Shown here: positions 1-6,728 of the stretch, one piece after another
Numbering within the stretch: the stretch's first letter is position 1
Layout of the letters: each line of letters opens with the position of its first letter
Origin: Ignavibacteria bacterium
GTDB taxonomy: Bacteria > Bacteroidota > Ignavibacteria > Tepidaquicellales > OLB5
Reading direction: 5' to 3'
DNA length: 25,865 nt
Assembly (NCBI GenBank): GCA_030835005.1
Contig: JAUQWT010000141.1
Coordinates: 1-25,865, forward strand
The notes under the pieces: model-generated
Databases searched by the model: none
The model's input: only the letters and a program-made list of their open reading frames with translations
Told to the model about the DNA's origin: nothing
Position numbers and translations under genes: made by a program

Positions 1-353
1 TGCTCGCCACCAAGCGTCACAACAAACTTTCCGGACTTGATCATAGTAAGTACATTCCAATAGATCATATCCAGTGTGGCTTTACCTCTTCTTTTACCAA
101 AATTCATGGGTTTAAGAGTGGTAATGCCTTGCTCAAAACACACTTCTTTCAGTGTCTCTTCATCAAAGAACTCTACATAATGAGACGCTTCAATAATTGC
201 TTTTGGACCCTTGGCAGCCCCTTTGCCATAAGAAGTGGTTTTTTCATAAGGGCACGAAAGAACTGCAATATTAGAATTCTTAAACGATGAATATTTTTTG
301 TCGATTGCCAGAAAATTTTTATCCCTTGGCAATGTTTTGAAATCAATTGGCAT
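1..353 (-). CDS. speB: Agmatinase (ureohydrolase family), N-terminal part only
   Basis: This is the first 117 codons of an agmatinase-like enzyme; the rest lies beyond the left edge. Agmatinase hydrolyses agmatine to putrescine and urea in the cytoplasm, using two manganese ions. The visible protein starts MPIDFKTLPRD and contains the family's N-terminal signature (PYEKTTSYGKGAAKGPKA) at about residues 34-51. The window ends within LGGEH, whose histidine is normally the first metal ligand, so most active-site residues cannot be checked. The ATG at 353 is preceded by an in-frame stop, and no better start exists. It lies 36 bp downstream of dnaX on the same strand and is probably co-transcribed. 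Other ureohydrolases (arginase, guanidinobutyrase) are possible, but the N-terminal motif fits agmatinase best. Confidence 0.85.
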   Translation of the reverse strand, partial: MPIDFKTLPRDKNFLAIDKKYSSFKNSNIAVLSCPYEKTTSYGKGAAKGPKAIIEASHYVEFFDEETLKEVCFEQGITTLKPMNFGKRRGKATLDMIYWNVLTMIKSGKFVVTLGGE

Positions 354-389
354 TAGTTTATGTTTGAAAGATTCGGGAATGATTTAAAG

Positions 390-2129
390 CTATCTTACTT
401 CTTTTGCATTAAAATCGTTTATCAGTATTGCTCTTAACTTATCGAAGTTATCCGTTTCTTTTGGAAGTGTCTTTCCATCCGATGAAGCAGACTCCTTAAG
501 AGTTGTGGAGCTTATGAATTCCGAGTTTTTTATCAGGTTAACAGAAAGCGTCTGGCCGAAGTATTTAGATATTTTCCCTGAAAGGTAATCCCTGTAACCG
601 TCAATCAGCTCATAAGTACTGTCATCAACTCTTATCAGAAAGTTCATCTTCTCATCCTGTTCAAAAGTCGTATCCTTAATTATACTGTAAACCCATTTCC
701 TTTCGGTCTTGATCTGGTCTTTTATAGTAATCCAGTGCCCGTTAAGATCACCTGCAGAATTAAGATCCACAACCGGTACGTCTTTCATTGCTTTGGGGGC
801 TGTTGCCGCTGAATTGCCAGCGTGATCATTGGCTGAATCAGTAGAAACAGAAGATTTGTAATTTATTTTAACTCCGCTGTTAACTGCTGCGGAACTGTGC
901 GAAGAAGGTGAAGCTGAAATGTTTTCGCTGCCAGTCTTTGTTGTGTAATGGCTGCCTTTACCTGATTTTAACTCCTTCAGCTCTTCCATGATCTCGCTCA
1001 AGTCGCGTGTATCGGTAAATTTGATGAGCTCAATAAGCAGCGCCTCAAGGAGTGTCCTCTGATTTGAGGAATACTTGAACGTGTACTCAGTTTGCAGTAT
1101 TAGTTTAAGCGAGTTGATTATCTCTATCTGTGAAAACTTGCTGATATATTCCGTGTACTTATGCTTAACATTCTCTGATTCCAGAATCAACTCTGAAGAA
1201 CCTGTTGAACCGCACACAAGCAGATTCCTGAAATGCTCCGTTAATCCGTCAAGGAATGTCTGCATATCATATCCTTTATTCATCAGCTCATCAAAGTAGT
1301 TAAGCAGACCGCTTCCGTCTTTTGAACGGATGAAATCGGTAATGTTGAAATAAACATCGCTTTCAGCCAGATTAAAAAACGATTTCAGCTTTTCGAATGT
1401 TATGTTCCCGTCACAATATGATGCCGACATATCAAAAAGCCCCTGCGAATCTCTCATAGAGCCATCACCCTTTTTAGCTATGAAGAAAAGCGAATCGTCA
1501 TCAATCTTTACTTTTTCTTCTTTTGCAATGTGCCTCAGGCGCGATTTTATCTCATCAATAGTAAGACGCTTAAAATCGAATTTCTGGCATCTGCCCAAAA
1601 TAGTCAGCGGTACCTTTTCGGGGGATGTTGTTGCGAATATGAAAACTACATACGGAGGCGGCTCTTCCAGCGTCTTTAACAGTGCATTAAAAGAGGCACC
1701 TGTTAACATGTGGACTTCATCAATGATAAATATCTTGAACTTAGAGCGTATCGGGCCGTATTTGACTTTTTCTTTAAGCTCTCTTACGTCCTCGATATTA
1801 CGATTTGATGCGCCGTCAATCTCAAACACATCGGGGTGATTCCGGTTATCGTTGTTTATCTCGCGGCAGCTATCGCAATCGTTGCACGGTTCTTCACCGG
1901 GCTTTTTCTTCAGGCAGTTGAGCGATTTTGCCAATAGCCTCGCAACCGTAGTTTTGCCAACACCTCTTGGCCCTGAAAAAAGGTATGCATGAGATATCTT
2001 CCCGGTTTTTATGGCATTCTGAAGAGTTTTGGTGATGATCTCCTGTGAAGAAACATCTTCAAAACTTTTAGGGCGCCATTTACGCGCTGTTACTGTGTAG
2101 CCTTCACTCTCGTTAAATAATTCTGCCAT
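390..2129 (-). CDS. dnaX: DNA polymerase III subunit gamma/tau (clamp loader)
   Basis: The 579-residue protein is the ATPase of the clamp loader that places the sliding clamp on DNA during replication. Visible motifs are Walker A GPRGVGKT at residues 53-60, the zinc-binding cysteines C72, C82, C85 and C88, Walker B FIIDEVHML at about 134-142, and sensor-1 region FATTSPEKVP near 165. The arginine-finger region reads LGRCQKF at 179-185 where most family members have SRC, so the serine is a glycine here. A serine-rich linker (about 390-450) leads to a tau-type C-terminal region. The length suits a full tau subunit; I saw no obvious frameshift signal for a separate gamma product. The ATG at 2129 lies only 2 bp after the stop of the upstream secreted-propeller gene, which suggests translational coupling. 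No Shine-Dalgarno sequence is visible. Confidence 0.97.
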   Translation of the reverse strand: MAELFNESEGYTVTARKWRPKSFEDVSSQEIITKTLQNAIKTGKISHAYLFSGPRGVGKTTVARLLAKSLNCLKKKPGEEPCNDCDSCREINNDNRNHPDVFEIDGASNRNIEDVRELKEKVKYGPIRSKFKIFIIDEVHMLTGASFNALLKTLEEPPPYVVFIFATTSPEKVPLTILGRCQKFDFKRLTIDEIKSRLRHIAKEEKVKIDDDSLFFIAKKGDGSMRDSQGLFDMSASYCDGNITFEKLKSFFNLAESDVYFNITDFIRSKDGSGLLNYFDELMNKGYDMQTFLDGLTEHFRNLLVCGSTGSSELILESENVKHKYTEYISKFSQIEIINSLKLILQTEYTFKYSSNQRTLLEALLIELIKFTDTRDLSEIMEELKELKSGKGSHYTTKTGSENISASPSSHSSAAVNSGVKINYKSSVSTDSANDHAGNSAATAPKAMKDVPVVDLNSAGDLNGHWITIKDQIKTERKWVYSIIKDTTFEQDEKMNFLIRVDDSTYELIDGYRDYLSGKISKYFGQTLSVNLIKNSEFISSTTLKESASSDGKTLPKETDNFDKLRAILINDFNAKEVR

Positions 2130-2131
2130 AG

Positions 2132-3415
2132 TTATTTTTTGAAATCAATTCCTGTATATAAAATGCTTAGCTTACCGCGTTCAAGGCGCTGCCAGATACA
2201 GGCAGCAAAATCGTTATGTGCATCAACCCCTATGTAATCACCAAAGAAAACTCCTTTAACAGGCTTGAACGGTTCTTCAGAGATCTTAGTATTTGTAAAT
2301 GTATCGCCTCCATCAGTTGAGCGTGCAAGGTAAACCTCGGTATTGGAATCATCGAAGTTTCTTCTGTCATAGTATATAATATAAATATTTCCGGTAATTC
2401 TATCAACACTCATCCAGCTCATGAATTGCTGCTTGCCATTTCCCACAGGGTCATCGTTAACCCTTATGGATTCACTCCATGAGTTTCCGCCATCACTGGA
2501 TTTAATAATGAATACATCTGCATCATTAGCGCCGTGCCTTATATCGGAATAATTCACATAAATATTTCCTCTATATGGACTGTTGCTTATATCACACCCT
2601 GTTATAGGAAGCCCGTTGCATCTGAAAATATCAGGTATGTCATAAGTCCACCCCCCGGGCTGAATTCCGGCTTCAATATCATCAGCAAGCCATGTAAGAC
2701 CGCCATCCAACGAGCGGTCAAAAATTATCTTATCATAAACACTCCACGCAACATATATTTCACCATTTGGCCCAACACATGGCACAGCGCCTTCTGTTGA
2801 GTTGGATGAATCAATGCAATCACCCGCAAGCCGGTTGATCCTTAGCGCATCGCTCCAGCTTGCACCCGCATTTGAAGAAAACGAGAACATGATGTTCGAG
2901 CTATCCCCCGGCAGCTTACTATCATAAGCATCAAACTGAGTCCACGTAACATAAATATTATTCTTCCATTTGCTATCAGTAAAATCAGCGCAAGCCCACG
3001 GTTTATCCTGCTTTTTCGGGGGATTGAGTCCCATATATGTTCCGGGATTTTCATAAGTCATTCCGCCATCGGTGGATTTCTGGCAGACAATCCTGTCTAT
3101 CCATTCCTTTTGCGACGGGCGGGAGAGATGAAAGAAATACGCGCTTCCGTTTGGATCGAATATCAGCACAGGGTCGCCCCATACTCCAAGTGTGGATGAA
3201 GAAATATTTTTATTTACCCACGAGTTTCCACCATCAAAAGAATAATAGTAGTTATCGATGTTCGATCCCGCAACAAGATTATTGGGATGTTTGGGATTTA
3301 TAGCGATCGATACCTCGTTTGGCAGATTTTCCTTTGTGTTTACCTTAATATTCTTGTATTGCGAAAATACAGAAACGTTAAGCAGGAGGGCTGCAATTAA
3401 TATTTTAGTCTTAAT
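2132..3415 (-). CDS. Secreted six-Asp-box beta-propeller protein, no T9SS signal; probable ATT start
   Basis: This encodes about 427 residues of an exported propeller of the BNR/Asp-box (sialidase-like) superfamily. Six Asp boxes are visible: SFDGGNSW, STDGGMTY, SSNAGASW, SLDGGLTW, SSDGGNSW and STDGGDTF. The first conventional start codon is a GTG at 3169, but using it would delete the signal peptide and the first blade. The frame stays open upstream to the preceding gene's stop. It encodes a standard signal peptide (KTKILIAALLLNVSVFSQ) and then residues matching both neighbours, so I place the start at ATT, 3413-3415. The protein lacks a C-terminal sorting domain and ends in IDFKK. It lies 15 bp after the CTD-bearing paralogue and 2 bp before dnaX. 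No sialidase FRIP motif was seen, so enzymatic activity is unproven and the substrate unknown. Confidence 0.8.
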   Translation of the reverse strand: MKTKILIAALLLNVSVFSQYKNIKVNTKENLPNEVSIAINPKHPNNLVAGSNIDNYYYSFDGGNSWVNKNISSSTLGVWGDPVLIFDPNGSAYFFHLSRPSQKEWIDRIVCQKSTDGGMTYENPGTYMGLNPPKKQDKPWACADFTDSKWKNNIYVTWTQFDAYDSKLPGDSSNIMFSFSSNAGASWSDALRINRLAGDCIDSSNSTEGAVPCVGPNGEIYVAWSVYDKIIFDRSLDGGLTWLADDIEAGIQPGGWTYDIPDIFRCNGLPITGCDISNSPYRGNIYVNYSDIRHGANDADVFIIKSSDGGNSWSESIRVNDDPVGNGKQQFMSWMSVDRITGNIYIIYYDRRNFDDSNTEVYLARSTDGGDTFTNTKISEEPFKPVKGVFFGDYIGVDAHNDFAACIWQRLERGKLSILYTGIDFKK

Positions 3416-3430
3416 GGTTTTTTGTATTAA

Positions 3431-5062
3431 TTATTTAACCAATATCATTTTCTTTGTTGAAACGAACTTGCTGCCGCTGTTTACGGATTCCAAAGTATAA
3501 AAATAAACTCCGCTTGGTTTGCCTGCTGCATTCCACTCATATTCATATGTTCCCGGGTTCAGTTTCTGATCCAGAAGAACCTCAGTAAGCCTTCCGGCTG
3601 CGTCATAGATCTTCAGCGAAACGCTGCTGTTATTTCCCGATGGCACATCAAAGCTTATCTTTGTTGAGGGATTAAATGGATTTGGAAAGTTTTGATGAAG
3701 ACTGTATGAATCCGGAATTTCTGTTGAAATCTGGTTCAGGCCTACCGGTATGTTTATCATCGATGTCCATACGCTCAGTGCTCCGCTTTCCAGCCTTATC
3801 CATATCGGCCTTATGACACCATTATGCGCAGATATATTGTTGTAATCACCGAAGAAAGTTTGTGCAGTAGGTGTAAACGGCGACGGGCTGATTCTTTCGT
3901 TTATCCATGTCGAGCCGCCGTTGGTTGAGCGGGCAAGATAAACATCTGTTTGTGCTGTTGTATAATTTCTGCGGTCATAAAATACGCAATACAAATATCC
4001 GGTAACCTGGTCTATTGTCATCCATGTGAAAAATTGTTCTTTTCCGGCAGCGTCGTCATTGATACGTATCGGTGCGCTCCAGTTCAATCCGCCATTAGTT
4101 GATTTTACCAATTTCACATCACGGTCTTTAGTGCCAACACTATCCAGGTAGTTTATGTAAACCGTGCCGCGGTTTGGCCCGTTGCTTATATCACATACAG
4201 TAACAGGCATTCCGTTACCTCTGTATATACCAAGTACTCCCAATCCATTAACCGTACCTGCACCAAGATCCCACCCGCCTGCGTGATTAGCAGCAACAAT
4301 ATCGTTTGCTAGCCAGGTAGTTCCTCCATCTGTTGAACGGTCGAAGAAAATCTTAAAACTGTTCAGTCCCATTGGGCCGCTCCATGCAACATAGATCTCT
4401 CCGTTTGGACCAACGGCTGGAACAGCACCCTCTACAGTGTAATCTTCATCAACGCAGTTGCCTCCAAGTTTGCTCAGGCGTGTAATCCCTGTAAAAGTAG
4501 CGCCGGCATCAGTTGACCTTGCAAACAGTATTCTTGAGCTATCAGCTGAATTATAACTGCCGTAATTATCAAATTCCGTCCATGTAACATAGATCCAGTT
4601 GCCCCTTGAACCGTGAGTAAAATCCACAATAGCCCATTCTTTATCCTGCTGTTTAGGGGGATTGAACTGCCAGAAAGTGCCTGCAGACCAGTTTGCACCT
4701 GCATTGGTAGATTTCTGTGCGCCCATACGGTCAATAAAACCGGCTCCGTTTACCAAATGGAAATAGTAAAAATGCCCATTAGTATCTGCAATGATGCATG
4801 GATCACCCCATACCTGGTAAGTTGATGTAAGTGTGCTGAATACCCAGTTCAGCCCGCCGTTTGATGACCTGTAAACCTTATCGGTATTTGCGCCCGCTAC
4901 AATTTGATTTGTATTTTTCGGATTAACACAAATTGAAGGTTCATTTGGACCTCCCTGATTGCCTATCTGTACTGCTGTGTAAATTGACTGCCCCTGAATT
5001 GAACTTGTTAAGGATATGGATGAAATTAATGCAATTAATAGTAAAACAATAGTAGTTTTCAT
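3431..5062 (-). CDS. T9SS-exported six-Asp-box beta-propeller protein
   Basis: The 543-residue protein has a signal peptide (MKTTIVLLLIALISSISL), a propeller with six Asp boxes (SSNGGLNW at about 66, STNAGANW 118, STDAGATF 183, STDGGTTW 243, STNGGLNW 321, STNGGSTW 379) and a type A T9SS sorting domain at about 452-543 (SLHQNFPNPFNP to KKMILVK). It should pass through the Sec and T9SS routes and be anchored on, or released from, the cell surface. Its core is clearly paralogous to the genes on both sides, sharing the FYDRRN and FFGDY regions. It lacks three cysteines that both CTD-less paralogues keep. An ATG start without Shine-Dalgarno was used. It is followed after 15 bp by the third paralogue. 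Sialidase-like fold is likely, but no catalytic residues could be assigned. Confidence 0.9.
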   Translation of the reverse strand: MKTTIVLLLIALISSISLTSSIQGQSIYTAVQIGNQGGPNEPSICVNPKNTNQIVAGANTDKVYRSSNGGLNWVFSTLTSTYQVWGDPCIIADTNGHFYYFHLVNGAGFIDRMGAQKSTNAGANWSAGTFWQFNPPKQQDKEWAIVDFTHGSRGNWIYVTWTEFDNYGSYNSADSSRILFARSTDAGATFTGITRLSKLGGNCVDEDYTVEGAVPAVGPNGEIYVAWSGPMGLNSFKIFFDRSTDGGTTWLANDIVAANHAGGWDLGAGTVNGLGVLGIYRGNGMPVTVCDISNGPNRGTVYINYLDSVGTKDRDVKLVKSTNGGLNWSAPIRINDDAAGKEQFFTWMTIDQVTGYLYCVFYDRRNYTTAQTDVYLARSTNGGSTWINERISPSPFTPTAQTFFGDYNNISAHNGVIRPIWIRLESGALSVWTSMINIPVGLNQISTEIPDSYSLHQNFPNPFNPSTKISFDVPSGNNSSVSLKIYDAAGRLTEVLLDQKLNPGTYEYEWNAAGKPSGVYFYTLESVNSGSKFVSTKKMILVK

Positions 5063-5130
5063 TTTGCGGATTTTATGTAATTGTATGGGTAAAAATACTC
5101 AATTAAGAAATCAGATTAAAGCTAAAAGTT

Positions 5131-5198
5131 TGAATTGCCACGACCTTTAGGTCGTGGATTAAAAGCCGGAAAAAAATATGGGGCTTTAGCCCCGGAGC
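5131..5198 (+). repeat. Two-hairpin intergenic repeat, copy 1
   Basis: An element of about 68 bp lies in the 187-bp gap between two propeller genes. Hairpin 1 at 5138-5157 is CCACGACC-TTTA-GGTCGTGG, a perfect 8-bp stem. Hairpin 2 at 5180-5193 is GGGGC-TTTA-GCCCC. The reverse complement of the segment at 9364-9431 repeats the order, the TTTA loops, the flanking TTGAxTTGCC and the ATTAA after hairpin 1. It therefore looks like a dispersed element rather than a chance palindrome. No coding potential is visible inside it. Confidence 0.75.
5171..5193 (-). terminator. Possible intrinsic terminator formed by hairpin 2 of the repeat
   Basis: On the minus strand the stem GGGGC-TAAA-GCCCC is followed by ATATTTTTTTCC, a U-rich tract after a GC-rich stem. 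It lies about 57 bp downstream of the stop of the 5250-6542 gene and could end that transcript before the next propeller gene. The stem is short and belongs to a dispersed repeat, so the terminator role is an inference. Confidence 0.45.
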
Positions 5199-5249
5199 CA
5201 AGTCACATGCCGGTTTCAGAATTACACTAAGTTACATCTGACTCAATAC

Positions 5250-6542
5250 TCACTCTACAATTGCAGTCCAAACGCTTAGCTCGGTTGAATCTGCTCTTGT
5301 CCATATTGGCCTAATGACTCCGTTAACGGCTGCAATATTCGTGTAATCACCCATGAATGTAGAAGAGACCGGCCGGAAAGGGAAGTCACTGATAATCTCG
5401 TTTGCAAAGGTCTTTCCGCCGTCAGTTGAAACAGCAAGATATACATCAGTTGATTCATCATCATAATTCCGTCTGTCATAAAACACAACATAAATAATTC
5501 CTGAAAACGGATCAACTGTCATCCAGCTGAAAAACTGATGCTTGCTGCCGGAATCGTCATTTACTTTCGAGGGTTCCTGCCAGCTTAGCCCTCCATCTGT
5601 AGAACTCGTGATCCAGACATCGGTATTATTTGTGCCGTTCCTTTGATCAGACCAGCTTATATATAGTGTACTTTTATTTGGGCCTTCACTCAGATCGCAA
5701 GCCATTGACGGGAAACCAAAACATCTGTAAACTCCCGGAACTGAGTACTTAAATCCTCCGGGCATTTCAGTAACCGTAACATCTTTATCCAGCCAGGAAA
5801 GTCCTCCATCTGTAGATCTATCAAACATTAATCCATTCTGGCTGCTCCAAGTTACATTAACTTCTCCGTTTAATCCAACACAGGGCATAGCCCCTAAAAC
5901 AGTACTTTCGGCAAGTGAACAATCTGCACCGGAAATTTCATTGATCCTTTTTGCAGTGCTCCATGAGTCTCCTCCATCTGTTGAAAAACTCATAAAAATA
6001 TTCGAAGCGCTGTCTATTGGATTAACCGATGCACCATCATCATTATATTTGTTCTGTCCGCATTGAGTCCATACGGCATAAATATTATCACGGTAGGGTG
6101 AGTAAGTAAGGTCAACGGCTGCCCATTCCTTATCCTGTAAGTGCGGCGGATTTTTCCCCATGTGTGAGCCGTCATTCCACGAAATACCGCCATCAAATGA
6201 TTTCTGGCAAACTATCCTGTCGAGCCATGTTCCTCCATCTGTATATGCGCTGGAAAGATGAAAATAATAGAAATTCCCCCGGCTATCAGATACTATACAC
6301 GGATCGCCCCAAACACCGAGAGTCGATGTCAGTTTGCGGATTGCCCACGAGCGGCCACCATCAAGCGAGTAATAATAATTTTCAATATTTGCCGCAGCAA
6401 CAATGTTGTTCAAGTCGATAGGGTTTATTGAGATCGTTACTTCGCTCGGTTCGTTTTCATTGCTGATAAGAATATTCTGGTATTTTGACTGCGCGAATGA
6501 AATGCCTGAGAGCAATAACAAAAGCAAAAATAGTTTTCTCAC
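5250..6542 (-). CDS. Secreted six-Asp-box beta-propeller protein, no T9SS signal
   Basis: The 430-residue protein starts at GTG with a clear signal peptide (MRKLFLLLLLLSGISFAQ) and carries six Asp boxes: SLDGGRSW, SFDGGISW, STDGGDSW, STDGGLSW, STDGGLSW and STDGGKTF. It ends in VWTAIVE without any C-terminal sorting domain. By family it should be exported at least to the periplasm. It is the closest paralogue of the 2132-3415 product: both keep cysteine pairs around the AVPC/AMPC and RC...CD segments, and both keep IVCQKS. The start has an in-frame stop just upstream and no Shine-Dalgarno. It lies 187 bp from the next gene, with a two-hairpin repeat between. The fold resembles sialidases, but no FRIP motif was seen and the function is unknown. 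Confidence 0.88.
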   Translation of the reverse strand: MRKLFLLLLLLSGISFAQSKYQNILISNENEPSEVTISINPIDLNNIVAAANIENYYYSLDGGRSWAIRKLTSTLGVWGDPCIVSDSRGNFYYFHLSSAYTDGGTWLDRIVCQKSFDGGISWNDGSHMGKNPPHLQDKEWAAVDLTYSPYRDNIYAVWTQCGQNKYNDDGASVNPIDSASNIFMSFSTDGGDSWSTAKRINEISGADCSLAESTVLGAMPCVGLNGEVNVTWSSQNGLMFDRSTDGGLSWLDKDVTVTEMPGGFKYSVPGVYRCFGFPSMACDLSEGPNKSTLYISWSDQRNGTNNTDVWITSSTDGGLSWQEPSKVNDDSGSKHQFFSWMTVDPFSGIIYVVFYDRRNYDDESTDVYLAVSTDGGKTFANEIISDFPFRPVSSTFMGDYTNIAAVNGVIRPIWTRADSTELSVWTAIVE

Positions 6543-6621
6543 AATTAATGATTTTGGTTAGAATTATGGCTTATACTTGTTCTGCCTTCAAAATGTTTCC
6601 GAAAACTCTCCGGCTTTTTAT

Positions 6622-6643
6622 CCCCCCTTCAATTGAAGGGGGG
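6622..6643. repeat. Perfect 22-bp GC-rich palindrome
   Basis: Six C, then TTCAATTGAA, then six G form a perfect palindrome in the 186-bp gap between the SppA gene and the propeller gene at 5250-6542. There is no T-run on either side in the direction of the flanking minus-strand genes, so it is not a standard terminator. C-rich/G-rich palindromes of this sort recur between genes in Bacteroidota-like genomes; that it is dispersed in this genome is an inference. Confidence 0.6.
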
Positions 6644-6728
6644 AGTGAATACCTGAAACGGGTAATAATGATAATTTGACTTAGAGTTTCATTTACGTTT
6701 AGCAAAAATGGGGGTTCAGGTTTCCCTT

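Noticed and set aside
223..555. Tandem DNA repeat array in the FG-GAP gene (residue numbers of that protein given as range)
   Set aside because: The repeats are at protein level with diverged codons; they are domain repeats, not a DNA satellite or CRISPR.
1402..1839. 145-codon open frame opposite dnaX
   Set aside because: It is an antisense shadow of the conserved dnaX ATPase region.
2132..3169. Shorter version of the third propeller gene starting at GTG (3169)
   Set aside because: It would lack the signal peptide and first blade that the upstream in-frame sequence clearly encodes.
2132..6542. Calling the Asp-box proteins active sialidases
   Set aside because: Asp boxes occur in many propellers; I did not find the FRIP motif or an assignable arginine triad.
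6622..6643. Terminator for sppA at the C6/G6 palindrome
   Set aside because: No T-run follows on the minus strand, and it is about 85 bp from the sppA stop.
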